From Anaerolineae bacterium (GTDB taxonomy: Bacteria > Chloroflexota > Anaerolineae > Aggregatilineales > Phototrophicaceae), in assembly GCA_022821805.1 (NCBI GenBank), contig JAJECX010000010.1, positions 50,978-114,977 of the forward strand: DNA of 64,000 bases, read 5' to 3'. Of the stretch, positions 34,123-43,426 are shown piece by piece. A program made the position numbers and the translations under genes. The notes beneath the pieces were generated by a model. The model saw nothing but the letters and a program-made list of their open reading frames with translations. It was not told the origin of the DNA and did no database searches. Within the stretch, counting starts at the first letter, position 1, and every line of letters starts with the position of its first letter.

Positions 34123-35178
34123 TTAGAGCAGCACCTCGCCGCCGGTCTTCTGGCTCTCGTAGATCGCGTTCAGGATCTTCATCACCTGCAGCGATTGCTC
34201 GGCCGGCACCGGCGAGGGCGCGCCATCGACAATCGCCTGCGCGAACTCGACGCACTCCTGCGCGTGCGGCTCGGAGATATTCTGCGTCAGTTTCAGCTGG
34301 CGATTATAGAGTTGCATGCTTTCGTAATTGGTGTCGTAAATCTCGCATTTGGGCCAATGCGAGCCGCCGCCCGTGCCATAAAGCCACATCTGAATATCTT
34401 CGCCTTCGATATCATGATGCAGCAGCCAGGAAATCTCGAAAACGAGGGTCGCGCCCGTTTCGAAGCGGACGAAAGCCATCGCCATTTCTTCGACATCCAT
34501 CCCTTGGGGAATGCGCCCATGACGGGGCCAACGCCCGAAAGCCATTGGGTTGCTGGCGATCTCCCGCCGCGCCACGCCAGTAACCGACACCGGCTCGGGA
34601 TTGCCCATCATCCAGAGTGTCAAATCGAGAATATGCACGCCGATATCGATGCAGGCGCCGCCGCCGGCATGCTGCCGCGACAAGAAAGCGAGGCTCGTCG
34701 GGATGCCCGAGCGGCGCAGCATCCAACTGCGGGCGTGATAAATATCGCCCAGCGCGCCGCCATCGATTTCCGCTTTCAGCGCCTTTGACGTGCCGGCGAA
34801 ACGAAAATGCTGCGCGGTCATCAGCATCCTGCCGCTTTTGTCGCGCGCCTCAATCATGCGCCGCACATCGGCCGGGGTCGGCGCCAGCGGCTTCTCGCAG
34901 ATGACGTGCTTGCCCGCTTCCAGCGCGGCAATCGACAACGGGGCGTGATACATATTCGGCGTGCAGACATCTATGATATCGATATCCGGGTCCTTGATGA
35001 CGGCGGCGCTGTCGGTCTCCAGCTTGCCCACCTTCCATTGCGCGCCCCAGCTTTCCAGCGCCTCGGGCACGAGGTCCGCGCCCGCGATCACTTCGGCATG
35101 GGGAGAGGCTGCCCAGCCCGGCATATGCGTGCGGGCGATCCCGCCGACGCCGATGACACCTACTTTTAGACTGCTCAT
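34123..35178 (-). CDS. Gfo/Idh/MocA family oxidoreductase, copy 1
   Basis: A 351-residue NAD(P)-dependent sugar oxidoreductase. The Rossmann site is GVIGVGGIARTHMPGW (residues 7-22), the catalytic lysine is in CEKPLAPT, and the conserved His is in GVHILDLTLWMMG. Members oxidise or epimerise sugars, inositols or amino-sugars. AAGGAGCGG precedes the ATG. It is the last gene of the long leftward cluster, 16 bases after a second, diverged family member, and acts with NanE and ROK kinase genes, which points to amino-sugar or sialic-acid-like substrates. Confidence 0.88.
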   Translation of the reverse strand: MSSLKVGVIGVGGIARTHMPGWAASPHAEVIAGADLVPEALESWGAQWKVGKLETDSAAVIKDPDIDIIDVCTPNMYHAPLSIAALEAGKHVICEKPLAPTPADVRRMIEARDKSGRMLMTAQHFRFAGTSKALKAEIDGGALGDIYHARSWMLRRSGIPTSLAFLSRQHAGGGACIDIGVHILDLTLWMMGNPEPVSVTGVARREIASNPMAFGRWPRHGRIPQGMDVEEMAMAFVRFETGATLVFEISWLLHHDIEGEDIQMWLYGTGGGSHWPKCEIYDTNYESMQLYNRQLKLTQNISEPHAQECVEFAQAIVDGAPSPVPAEQSLQVMKILNAIYESQKTGGEVLL

Positions 35179-35193
35179 ATTCGCCGCTCCTTC

Positions 35194-36210
35194 TTAGGCT
35201 GTATTGGGTTGAACCCAGGAATTTGTCGCCGCAGCTTGGTAAAAGGCTTCCATCACGGCGCTGCGGTCGGCCGCTTCTTTCGCTGAAATCAGAGGGACGT
35301 CTTCCCCGTTTATCGCATCCAGGAAAAGGTCAAAGGCATGGGGCAGCGCGTCCGGCAAGTCCGTCCATGCGCCGCCGTCCGTGCCCGGCAGATTCGCCGA
35401 TTGTACATAGAGCGCCCCATCGGCAACATAGGCGACGCCCTCGGTTCCGCTGACTAAAATCGATTGCGGCTGCAAGACATCAACCCAACCGGCCGCGATT
35501 GTGCCGATCGCGCCATTGGCGAAGCGCAGCATGCCCTCGCCATATTCATCGCATTCATATTTGCCCAGCAGGCGACCCACTTGCGCCGTCACGCTATCGA
35601 CATCGCCCATCAGCCACATCAGAATGTCAAGGGAATGCGCGCCCAAATCGCCGAAGCCGCCACAACCGGATAGCGCCGGATCGGTCATCCAGAGCCAATC
35701 CAAATAAGGTCCGCGTCCACTATCGAATATGGCGGCGATAGCGCCCTGATGCACATTCGAATGTCGAATTCGCGTGATTGTGCCCAGCGTCCCCGCTTCG
35801 ATCCAGACTTTTAGCTGGCGATATACGGGCATGCTGCGCATAAAGTGCCCGGTTTGGAAGATCACGCCGGCCGCGTCTACGGCGCGCTGCATGGCATAGG
35901 CGTCGCTCGCGCCCATGCCCAGCGGCTTCTCGACGAATACATCTTTGCCAGCGGCAGCCGTCGCTGCCACCAGTTCTAGATGAATCGATGTTTCCGAACA
36001 GACTATGATGGCGTCAATCTCGGCGTCATTCACGATCTCGCGGTAATCAGCGACGGCGACGCAGCCTAGCTGCTCCGCGGCGATATTCGCCCGCTCCGGC
36101 TGACTATCCCAGACCGCCTTCACCATCAACTCGCCGGATCGTTCATTGACGCGATTGATGAAGCCGGGCGCGTGGATATGCGCCACGCCGAGGAATGCGA
36201 TTGTTTTCAT
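35194..36210 (-). CDS. Gfo/Idh/MocA family oxidoreductase, copy 2
   Basis: A 338-residue protein with N-terminal AFLGVAHIHAPGFINRV in place of the usual GxGxxG, VEKPLGM with the active-site lysine, and GDLGAHSLDILMWLMGD with the conserved His. The first glycine loop (GVAHIHA) is a variant seen in some members. GGAGAAAG lies before the ATG. It sits between the repeat at 36236 and copy 1, probably co-transcribed with both. Substrate unknown. Confidence 0.87.
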   Translation of the reverse strand: MKTIAFLGVAHIHAPGFINRVNERSGELMVKAVWDSQPERANIAAEQLGCVAVADYREIVNDAEIDAIIVCSETSIHLELVAATAAAGKDVFVEKPLGMGASDAYAMQRAVDAAGVIFQTGHFMRSMPVYRQLKVWIEAGTLGTITRIRHSNVHQGAIAAIFDSGRGPYLDWLWMTDPALSGCGGFGDLGAHSLDILMWLMGDVDSVTAQVGRLLGKYECDEYGEGMLRFANGAIGTIAAGWVDVLQPQSILVSGTEGVAYVADGALYVQSANLPGTDGGAWTDLPDALPHAFDLFLDAINGEDVPLISAKEAADRSAVMEAFYQAAATNSWVQPNTA

Positions 36211-36235
36211 GCTTTCTCCAGTCTCCAGCAGTCAC

Positions 36236-36311
36236 TGTAGGGGCGAGACTTGTCTCGCCCTAGAGTCAATACTATGCGTGATATTAGGGCGACCCAAGGG
36301 TCGCCTCTACA
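36236..36311. repeat. GTAGGGGCG repeat whose end supplies the nanE stop codon
   Basis: TGTAGGGGCGAGAC and GGGTCGCCTCTACA are the outer arms. The right end overlaps the nanE stop: the terminal TGTAG of the repeat, read on the minus strand, provides the TAG at 36307-36309. Confidence 0.75.
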
Positions 36312-36990
36312 CATCAATTAGCGCCTCGACAAAGCGCGCCGTGATCGTACGCGGGCGGGTGATTGCCGAGCCGACGACAACCGCCCAGGCGCCCAACTCC
36401 AGCGCCCGCCGCGCCTGCGCCGGCGAGTGAATGCGGCCTTCGGCGATGACCGGCGCCTCTAAAGCCTCGACCATCCGCGCCAGCAATTCAAAATCGGGAC
36501 CCTCCTGCGCGGGACTGTCTTCGGTGTAGCCGGAAAGCGTCGGCGCCGTCATCGCCGCGCCTGCCGCTGCCGCCGCTTGCGCCTCGTTCAAGGTCGACAC
36601 ATCAGCGAAGGTAGGGCGTTTCAACTCGCGGTGGATGCGATCAATCAATTCGCAAACGGGCAGGCCATCCGGTCGCGGGCGCTCGGTGCAATCCAGCGCG
36701 ATGATATCGGCGCCGGCTTCCGCGATCTCGGCCGCCGCTGCAAATGTCGGCGTGATATAGACGCCGCTGTCGCCTTGCTTGTACAAACCGATCACGGGCA
36801 AATCAACCATCTGCTTGATCGCGCGGACATCAGCCGGTCCATTGGCGCGTATCGCCGCCGCGCCGCCGATCTTCGCTGCCAGCGCCATCTTCGCCATGAC
36901 CTCAGCGCCATGCAGCGGCTCGTCTTCCAGCGCTTGGCAAGACACAATCAGCTTGCCTTTGACCGCGGCGAGAAAGGAATCGGCATTCAT
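36307..36990 (-). CDS. nanE: N-acetylmannosamine-6-phosphate 2-epimerase (NanE family)
   Basis: A 227-residue (alpha/beta)8 NanE-family epimerase, converting ManNAc-6-P to GlcNAc-6-P. Family blocks are [65 protein letters not shown], and [33 protein letters not shown]. Its stop codon is inside a spacer repeat. The ATG overlaps the ROK kinase stop (ATGA), so the two are translationally coupled, as in nanE-nanK operons. No sialate lyase (nanA) is present nearby. Confidence 0.88.
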   Translation of the reverse strand: MNADSFLAAVKGKLIVSCQALEDEPLHGAEVMAKMALAAKIGGAAAIRANGPADVRAIKQMVDLPVIGLYKQGDSGVYITPTFAAAAEIAEAGADIIALDCTERPRPDGLPVCELIDRIHRELKRPTFADVSTLNEAQAAAAAGAAMTAPTLSGYTEDSPAQEGPDFELLARMVEALEAPVIAEGRIHSPAQARRALELGAWAVVVGSAITRPRTITARFVEALIDV

Positions 36991-37892
36991 GCGTCAAGCG
37001 CGTTCCAAGCCAGCAGCGCCGCGCCCAGCATAACCGCGTTCACGCCCAGCGTCGCCGGCAATAGCGGCGTCGCGGCAACGGGCGGCGCCAGCGCTCGACG
37101 GAAACCCGCTTCAAGCGCATCCCACCAGAGCGCGCCGATCTGCGGAACACCGCCACCGATAACTACCGCCGCCGGATTTACCGTGGTGGCATAGCCGGCC
37201 AGAACAATGCCCAATCGCCGCGCCTTCCTCTTGATCACATCGGTCGCGATTCTGTCGCCCCTTGTCGCCAGTTGGCTGATTTCGGTGAGCGGCAGCTGCT
37301 GATCAGATCCAGTCGCCACTTGATAAGCGCGCTCAATCGCGGGACCGGAGGCATATTGATCGAGAATCAGCGGCTCTTCGCCCTGCCAGTCGACGACCAA
37401 ACATCCAATCTCGCCAGCGCTGAATTCTTCGCCATGCCAGACCGCGCCATTCAGGATTAGCGCGCCGCCGATTCCAGTGCCGACCGCGACGCAGAGCAGC
37501 GAATCCTTTTCCCTGCCGGCGCCAATCGCCGCCTCGCCATAAGCCATCGCCCGCACATCATTTTCGACGATGATGGGCAAATCTGCGCCCGCCTCGAGAT
37601 CCGCCAGACGCGTTCCGCTCCAACCGGGCAGGTTTTCATTGGCGAAGATGACCTTGCCCTTTACGGTATCAATGATGCCAGCGCTTCCGATACCGATGCC
37701 GAGCACGGGCGCTTCCGCCGCTTCAATTAAGGATAGGCAAAGCGAGCGCGCGGCCGCCAAAATCGCAACCGGCGAAGGCGCCGTCGACACTTGCGCCACA
37801 CGCGCAATCGCGCCATCGCGCCTGACCAAGCCCGCCAGCGTCTTGCTACCGCCGATATCGAGGCCGATAACTGTTGCTTCTTCCGTGGGCAA
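36987..37892 (-). CDS. ROK family sugar kinase (NanK-like) without the usual zinc motif
   Basis: A 301-residue ROK kinase. The ATP loop [15 protein letters not shown] opens it; [12 protein letters not shown] has the catalytic Asp; [13 protein letters not shown] and AGEIGCLVV are family blocks. The region where ROK kinases have the zinc motif CxCGxxGC reads [21 protein letters not shown], with no cysteines, so zinc binding is absent or different. Directly upstream of nanE with coupled start; most likely it phosphorylates ManNAc or a related amino-sugar. The loss of zinc is unusual among NanK-type kinases. Confidence 0.82.
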   Translation of the reverse strand: MPTEEATVIGLDIGGSKTLAGLVRRDGAIARVAQVSTAPSPVAILAAARSLCLSLIEAAEAPVLGIGIGSAGIIDTVKGKVIFANENLPGWSGTRLADLEAGADLPIIVENDVRAMAYGEAAIGAGREKDSLLCVAVGTGIGGALILNGAVWHGEEFSAGEIGCLVVDWQGEEPLILDQYASGPAIERAYQVATGSDQQLPLTEISQLATRGDRIATDVIKRKARRLGIVLAGYATTVNPAAVVIGGGVPQIGALWWDALEAGFRRALAPPVAATPLLPATLGVNAVMLGAALLAWNALDA

Positions 37893-37907
37893 TTGGCTCT
37901 GCCAGCG

Positions 37908-38699
37908 TTAAGTCTGTTTGAGAAGCTCTTCGTCGCCACGCCGCTCGCGATAGCCGTGTACAATCAGCCCCGGGCGGCCGTTGCTCTGCCCTGCTACCTG
38001 ATCGTTGTGCGGATCGCGGAATCCCATGCGCACCATGCGGCGCGGCTCTTTTGTCTGGTTGATGTAGGAGCCGTGAATGCAATAAATGTGGAAAACTACC
38101 ACATCGCCGCGTTTCGCTGGCACCGGCGCCGTATCCTCCAGCTTGTAGTCGTCAGTATTCAGATGCGGCGAGCATTTGGCGCCGTCAGGATATTCAAGGA
38201 TATGCGGCAGCTTGCCCCTTTTGTGCGAACCAGCCAAAAAGCGGATCTCGCCATTTTCGTGGAAGGTATCATCCAGATGCACCAGCGTATCGATGAAGCG
38301 ACCGTCAGTATGCTCATAAAATGGCGAATCCTGGTGCATCGGGAAGGGATGCCCGGTCTGCGGCGGCTTGATGTGCATCGTCGTGTGATGCAGCTCAACG
38401 CTCGAATCCAAGAGCTGCGACAGGCATTTCCCCAGCTTCCTGTTGGTCACCGCGCGCATCCAGGCATCGGAGTACAGGTGCAAGTCATGCATTGCCGTCA
38501 GCTTCACCTGCTTTTCCACTTCCTCGTCCAGATAAACATCGCGCCAAGGTCCTGACCAGCCGGGGCTGGTGATCGACCAATCTTCAATCAGCCGGTCTAG
38601 GCTCTCAGAAAGCGCCGTGATCTCCTCTTCGTTGAAGACCTGCGGAATCCGCAAAAAGCCGTTCTCATGAAAAAACTCGATTTCCTCTTGCCTTAGCAT
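37908..38699 (-). CDS. Phytanoyl-CoA dioxygenase (PhyH) family protein
   Basis: A 263-residue Fe(II)/2-oxoglutarate oxygenase. The iron ligands are in PMHQDSPFYEH (HxD motif) and a distal His in FHIYCIHGSYIN, with R in the following REPRRMVRMGFR-type stretch for 2-oxoglutarate. It begins MLRQEEIEFFHENGFLRIP, the typical PhyH N-terminus; a TTG seven codons upstream is less likely. PhyH enzymes hydroxylate varied small molecules. Its place between the transporter and the amino-sugar genes suggests it modifies the imported ligand. Confidence 0.82.
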   Translation of the reverse strand: MLRQEEIEFFHENGFLRIPQVFNEEEITALSESLDRLIEDWSITSPGWSGPWRDVYLDEEVEKQVKLTAMHDLHLYSDAWMRAVTNRKLGKCLSQLLDSSVELHHTTMHIKPPQTGHPFPMHQDSPFYEHTDGRFIDTLVHLDDTFHENGEIRFLAGSHKRGKLPHILEYPDGAKCSPHLNTDDYKLEDTAPVPAKRGDVVVFHIYCIHGSYINQTKEPRRMVRMGFRDPHNDQVAGQSNGRPGLIVHGYRERRGDEELLKQT

Positions 38700-38785
38700 T
38701 CCTAATGTCCCCTTGGTCAACTCAATTCAAATGATCCGATTGCCGTTTCAATTAGCGACACTTTCCACTACTTCATCTTCTTGCG

Positions 38786-41350
38786 CTAACTATTCACGCT
38801 TTCCACAGCAAGCTGATAAGGCGCGTCGCCGACCAATCCGTAGCGCTCCACTTGCGCCGAACCCACGATGATCGTGTATGCGCCCGCTTTCAAAGTCAAC
38901 GCCGCGTTATAGCTGCGCCGCGGACGCACGGCTGTATCGCCAAGCGCCGCTACGAATGCGCCGTCTGGTCCATAGATCGTACCGTAGGGCGAGTTGAGGT
39001 TGCCGCCACTCAAACCGCTGCCACCCGTTCGGATCTTGAACGACACATTCTGCCCGGCAGTCGCTTCAAAGCGATAACTGTGCTTGTCATCGGCATCGGC
39101 GATTTCACCCAATGTCACCTCGTCCAATGTCAGCGCGCCTTTGTCCTGGGCGTCCGCGGGCGACAGAATGAAATCGGGCTGCGGCAGCGCGGTAGGGTCG
39201 ATCTGCGGCGCCGCTGGCTCTTGCGCTGGCGCATCCCCTTCGACTTCCACCTGATAGGGCGCGTCGCCCACCAATCCGTATCGGTCCACTTCCGCCGCGC
39301 CAACGACGATCGTGTAAGTCCCCGCTTTCAAAGTGAGGGGCGCGTTATAACTGCGGCGCGGCCGCACCGCCGTATCGCCAAGCGGCGCCACAAATTCGCC
39401 GTCGGGACCGTAAATTGTGCCATAAGGCGAGTTGAGATTGCCGCCGCTCAAGCCGCCGCCGCCCGTCCGAATCTTGACCGTAACCGCCTGTCCATCAGCG
39501 CCATCAAAGGTGTAACGGTGTACATCGCCTTCGCCGGCGATTTCGCCCATGGTTATAATATTGAGCGCGAGCGCGCCCTTGTCGACCGCGCCATCGGGGG
39601 ATACCTTAAAGTCCTGCTCCGGTATCGGCGTCGGTTCGGGCGTCGGTTCCGGCTCTGCCACCAGTTCATCGCCTTCGATTTCCACCTGATAGGGCGCGTC
39701 GCCCACGAGACCGTAACGGTCCACCTCCGCCGGACCGACGATGATCGTGTAAGTCCCCGCCGTCAAAGTCAGTGGCGCGTTATAGCTTCGCCGCGGGCGT
39801 ACCGCCGTATCGCCAAGCGGCGCCACAAATTCGCCCTCCGGTCCGTAGATGGTGCCATAGGGCGAATTGAGGTTGCCGCCGCTCAAGCCGCCGCCGCCCG
39901 TCCGAATCTTGATCGTGACTTCCTGTCCGTCAGCGCCATCGAAGCTATAGCGGTGCGCATCGCCCTCACCGGCAATTTCACCCAAGGTTACTACATTGAG
40001 CGCGAGCGTCCCCTTATCGGTCGCGCCATCCGGGGACAACTTGAATTCTTGCTCGGGGATCGGCGTCGGCTCGAGGTCTTCCGGTTCGGCTTGCGCGGTC
40101 GCAGCGGCGATTTCTTCGGCTTCGGCCGACGCGGTCGCAGCGGCGACTGCCGCCTTGGTCGCTTCAGCAGCGTGCGCTGCAGCCGTCGCTTCCGCGGCGA
40201 TGGCGGCGTTGTTTTGGTTGATCGCGTACGCAGCGGCCGCCGCCAAAATCAGCGCGATAACCGCCGCCGCTGCCCACGGTACCCGCGAGCGGCGCTCCGG
40301 CTGCCTTGCCTCCTCAATTTTGGGTTTGCTGTACAGAATTGGCGCTTCAATTGGCGCGATATCGCGATCTTCATACAGAAAACAAGCCGCTTCGTGCATT
40401 GGCTTGTCCATCTTGAATAGCGGTGGCTGTTCTTCTAGGCAGCGGTCCATGCGATGGGGACAGCGCGGATAATAGCGACATCCGATTGAGGCGGCCGTGC
40501 GCATTTCCTCTTCGCTGGGCAGCGAGATATTGACATCCCACTTATCGGTCGGGTCGGGCACCGGCACCGAATCAATCAACAGCTGCACATAAGGGTGCTG
40601 AGGCGCGTCGATGACATCCATCGCCCCGCCGCGTTCCGCCGTCGTGCCCTGATAAAGCATATAAATCTGGTCGCCGATTTGATAAGCCGTGCTCAAATCG
40701 TGCGTGATATATAAAAATGAAATGTTGTGATCATCGCGCAGGCGCAGCATGGCATCAAGAATTGATGCGCGCAGCGACGCATCCACCATCGACACTGGCT
40801 CATCAGCCACGATCAGACGCGGCTTGATCATGTAGGCGCGCGCCATCATGATGCGCTGCCGCTGCCCGCCGCTAAGCTGATGCGGATACTTGCGCAGCAC
40901 ATCCTCGCCGTATAAGCCGACCACATTCAAGCCGGCTTCGACCATGTCGCGATATTCGCTTTGACTGTCTGACAAGTTGAAGTGATTGTTTACGAGATCG
41001 AAGACGTGATCAATGCGATAAAAGGGATTGTAGACGCCGAAAGGATCTTGAAAGACCGCCTGCACATTACGACGGTATGCCTTCAGTTGGGCATCGGTCA
41101 TATCGGTGATGTCTTCGCCATCAAAGATGATATGACCCGAGGTCAGCTTTATGAATCCGAGGACGAGATTCGCCAGCGTCGTCTTGCCGCTGCCGCTTTC
41201 GCCGGCGATGGTGGTGATCGTCGCCGGCGTTTCGTCGATCGTCATATTGAAATTATCGAGCGCGACAACGGTCTTCTTGCCGCTGCCCAAAAAGCCGCCG
41301 GTCGAGTAAATCTTGGTGGCGTCACGGATTTGCAAGAGAGGCGAGGGCAT
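38786..41350 (-). CDS. OppF-type ABC ATPase fused to a membrane helix and three PPC-like extracellular domains
   Basis: An 854-residue fusion. Residues 1-330 are an oligopeptide/dipeptide-type ATPase: Walker A GESGSGKT (50-57), LSGGQRQR (159-166), Walker B LIVADEP (179-185), His217, and the family's C-terminal cysteine cluster C291, C297, C304, C323. Residues 357-377 are one membrane helix after a basic PERRSR. Residues 378-425 are an Ala-rich helical stalk, then three near-identical PPC-like beta domains at about 445-560, 589-705 and 736-850, each with GLSGGNLNSPYGTIYGP, GDTAVRPRRSYNA and AGTYTIIVG-type strands, joined by Pro/Glu linkers. AGGAGG precedes the ATG, which overlaps oppD by 29 bases. 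Ordinary OppF ends near residue 330; the rest is additional and should lie outside the cell. Confidence 0.88.
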   Translation of the reverse strand: MPSPLLQIRDATKIYSTGGFLGSGKKTVVALDNFNMTIDETPATITTIAGESGSGKTTLANLVLGFIKLTSGHIIFDGEDITDMTDAQLKAYRRNVQAVFQDPFGVYNPFYRIDHVFDLVNNHFNLSDSQSEYRDMVEAGLNVVGLYGEDVLRKYPHQLSGGQRQRIMMARAYMIKPRLIVADEPVSMVDASLRASILDAMLRLRDDHNISFLYITHDLSTAYQIGDQIYMLYQGTTAERGGAMDVIDAPQHPYVQLLIDSVPVPDPTDKWDVNISLPSEEEMRTAASIGCRYYPRCPHRMDRCLEEQPPLFKMDKPMHEAACFLYEDRDIAPIEAPILYSKPKIEEARQPERRSRVPWAAAAVIALILAAAAAYAINQNNAAIAAEATAAAHAAEATKAAVAAATASAEAEEIAAATAQAEPEDLEPTPIPEQEFKLSPDGATDKGTLALNVVTLGEIAGEGDAHRYSFDGADGQEVTIKIRTGGGGLSGGNLNSPYGTIYGPEGEFVAPLGDTAVRPRRSYNAPLTLTAGTYTIIVGPAEVDRYGLVGDAPYQVEIEGDELVAEPEPTPEPTPIPEQDFKVSPDGAVDKGALALNIITMGEIAGEGDVHRYTFDGADGQAVTVKIRTGGGGLSGGNLNSPYGTIYGPDGEFVAPLGDTAVRPRRSYNAPLTLKAGTYTIVVGAAEVDRYGLVGDAPYQVEVEGDAPAQEPAAPQIDPTALPQPDFILSPADAQDKGALTLDEVTLGEIADADDKHSYRFEATAGQNVSFKIRTGGSGLSGGNLNSPYGTIYGPDGAFVAALGDTAVRPRRSYNAALTLKAGAYTIIVGSAQVERYGLVGDAPYQLAVESVNS
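38801..40018 (-). repeat. Three tandem coding repeats (PPC-like domains) in the OppF fusion
   Basis: Units at about 39671-40018, 39236-39586 and 38801-39145, each 345-350 bases. The central block (NLNSPYGTIYGP to RRSYNA) is almost unchanged in protein and highly similar in DNA, indicating recent internal duplication. Confidence 0.8.
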
Positions 41351-42470
41351 TCGTCCTCCTTTCCTCAAATTGCTCGTCATAGAGATGACAGGCAACCTCG
41401 TGTTTGTCTTCTACGTAGATCGGAGGCGGTTCGACCTCAGCGCAGCGCTCCCAGGCGAAGGGACAGCGCAGCCGAAAGATGCAGCCGGAGGGCGGATTGC
41501 GCGGATCATGGGTGATGCCCTCGGTGATCTTCAGCGGCTTCCGTTCCTTAATCGACGGAATCGAATCGATAAGCAATTGGGTATAAGGATGCAGTGGATT
41601 GGCGTAGACGTTTTCCACCGGCGCGATCTCAACCATCTTGCCAGCGTACATCACCGCGATGCGATCGACGATCTGCGCCAGCAAACCCATGTCGTGGCCG
41701 ATAACGATCAGCGAGACGCCGATCTCGTCTTTCACCTTGACCAGCGTCTGCGCCACGATGCGCTGCACCACGACATCAAGCGCGCTGGTCGCTTCATCCG
41801 CGATGACCACTGTCGGATGCAGCGCCACCCCCATGGCGATGCAGACGCGCTGCTTCATGCCGCCGCTCAACTCGTGCGGGTACATATTGTAGATGCGGTT
41901 GGGCAAACCCACATTTTGGAACAACTCAAAGATGCGCTCGCGCAATGCCTCTTTGTCGGTTTGCTTGCCCTCGTGCGATTCGATCACATCAATAATCTGG
42001 TCCTTGACGCGCATGGTCGGGTTCAGCGAATTCATCGCGCCCTGCGGTATCAGGGAAAGCCCGGTCCAGCGGAACTTGCGCAGCTCTTCCTCATCCAGGT
42101 TCAGCACCTCGGTGCCATCAACCTGAATGCTTCCATGCACGATATAACCGGGCGGCTGCACCAATTGCAAGATGCCGTAAGCCGTGGTCGATTTGCCGCA
42201 GCCGGATTCGCCCACCAAGCCCAGCGTCTCGCCCTCATACAGGTCAAAGCTAATGTCACTGACAGCGATGACATCGCCCTGCGGCGTGGCGTAATGGATG
42301 CGTAGATTGTCAACACTGAGGACGACGCGGTCTCCCCCCCCCAGCCCCTTGCCCCTACGAGGAGGGAAGGGGAGCGTTGAAGTCCCTCCCTCTTTATGGG
42401 ACGCCCCCCGACGAACAGGGGGATCAAGGGGGGAATTGGATTTAGGGTGGGGGTTTCTCTGCTCTGCCAT
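41322..42470 (-). CDS. Oligopeptide-type ABC ATPase (OppD) with repeat-derived N-terminus
   Basis: A 382-residue ATPase. The family core starts at about residue 48 (VVLSVDNLRIHYATPQGDVIAVSDISFDL), with Walker A GESGCGKST, signature LSGGMKQR, Walker B VVIADEATSALD and the C-terminal CIFRLRCPFAWERC...C cluster. Residues 6-47 (from NPHPKS through RRGKGLGGG) are the translation of palindromic repeats at 42331-42456. The initiation region ATGGCAGAGCAG with GAAGAGAT upstream looks genuine, so the repeat appears inserted between the first codons and the core. It partners the OppF fusion, which overlaps its end. Confidence 0.87.
   Translation of the reverse strand: MAEQRNPHPKSNSPLDPPVRRGASHKEGGTSTLPFPPRRGKGLGGGDRVVLSVDNLRIHYATPQGDVIAVSDISFDLYEGETLGLVGESGCGKSTTAYGILQLVQPPGYIVHGSIQVDGTEVLNLDEEELRKFRWTGLSLIPQGAMNSLNPTMRVKDQIIDVIESHEGKQTDKEALRERIFELFQNVGLPNRIYNMYPHELSGGMKQRVCIAMGVALHPTVVIADEATSALDVVVQRIVAQTLVKVKDEIGVSLIVIGHDMGLLAQIVDRIAVMYAGKMVEIAPVENVYANPLHPYTQLLIDSIPSIKERKPLKITEGITHDPRNPPSGCIFRLRCPFAWERCAEVEPPPIYVEDKHEVACHLYDEQFEERRTNALASLANP
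42331..42456. repeat. Palindromic repeats inserted in frame at the start of oppD
   Basis: CCCCCCCCAGCCCCTTGCCCC...GGAGGGAAGGGG followed by CCCTCCCTCTTTATGGG and CCCCCCGACGAACAGGGGG. Over 120 bases, open throughout in the oppD frame. Confidence 0.7.
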
Positions 42471-42491
42471 ATCTCTTCGCTCCGGCCCGCG

Positions 42492-43424
42492 CTAGTTCGC
42501 TTTACGCAAACGCGGATTGGCGATTTCGTCCAAGCCCAGGTTGATCAGCAGCAGCGCGATGAAGACGACCGCCAGAATCACCGTTGGGATGCCCCACCAC
42601 CACCACATATTGCGCAACAGGGCGGCCGCTTCAATCGACCAGAAAATCGTTACGCCAAGCGAAGGAATGCGCTGCGGACCGAAGCCTAGCAGTTCCAAAC
42701 CCACCGCCGACAGGATCGCGCCGGTCATATTGCCGATATAGCTCGCCGCCAGGTAGGGCAGCAGGTTGGGCATGATTTCCTTGTACATGATATCGCGCGT
42801 CGGCACGCCGGATAACCGCGCCATCTGCACATAGCCGCTTTCGCGCATGCTCAATACCTGCGCGCGGATATAACGCGTCGGCGTCGCCCAGGCGAACATC
42901 GAAATCAGCAGCGCCATCGTCACCAGGTCGATGCGCGGCAAGACAGCTTGAATCACAATGAGCACCAGGAGCGACGGGATGGTAATGGTTACGTCAGTCG
43001 CTAATCGGATAACATCATCGACCCAACCACCGACGAAGCCCGCCAGAAAACCCAATAAGATGCCAACGCCCATGCCGACGGAGGCGGCGATCGCGCCGAC
43101 GCCGATCGTCCGCGGCGTTCCCACAATCAGCAGCGCCAGCATATCGCGACCGCTGTTTTCGGTGCCCAGTGGATGCTCGGGGATGCCTTCCTGGTTGCGC
43201 CAATTGGTGAAGCCGACCGGCGGCATATTCAATGGGGAGGCGCCGGCCAGCGCTAATTCCGTATCCCAGAATTGATTGCCCAGAAAGATCAAAAAGAAGA
43301 TGAACCCGATGATGCCTGCGCCGGTGAGAAACTTCCAATTCATCCAAGGGTTGTCAAAGCGGTTTAGCAGACCCGCTTCCTTTGTACCACCAGCGACGGG
43401 AGCGTCCTTTGTTCTTTCCGCCAT
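42492..43424 (-). CDS. Oligopeptide-type ABC permease (OppC)
   Basis: A 310-residue permease with an N-terminal membrane helix (ILTGAGIIGFIFFLIFL region, about 35-52), then an external loop with HPLGTENSGRDMLALLIVGTPRT, the classic DppC/OppC entry motif, and five more membrane segments. The EAA loop is RESGYVQMARLSGVPTRDIMYKEIMPNLLP. It starts two bases after the OppB stop. It pairs with OppB for peptide-, nickel- or sugar-type ligands. Confidence 0.9.
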   Translation of the reverse strand: MAERTKDAPVAGGTKEAGLLNRFDNPWMNWKFLTGAGIIGFIFFLIFLGNQFWDTELALAGASPLNMPPVGFTNWRNQEGIPEHPLGTENSGRDMLALLIVGTPRTIGVGAIAASVGMGVGILLGFLAGFVGGWVDDVIRLATDVTITIPSLLVLIVIQAVLPRIDLVTMALLISMFAWATPTRYIRAQVLSMRESGYVQMARLSGVPTRDIMYKEIMPNLLPYLAASYIGNMTGAILSAVGLELLGFGPQRIPSLGVTIFWSIEAAALLRNMWWWWGIPTVILAVVFIALLLINLGLDEIANPRLRKAN

Positions 43425-43426
43425 GT

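Noticed and set aside
38852..40420. 522-codon plus-strand open frame opposite the OppF fusion
   Set aside because: Long only because of the GC-rich tandem repeats on the other strand; Arg-rich with no family signal, and three-fold repetitive like its antisense partner.
41313..42305. 330-codon plus-strand open frame
   Set aside because: Antisense to oppD with its Walker and signature motifs.
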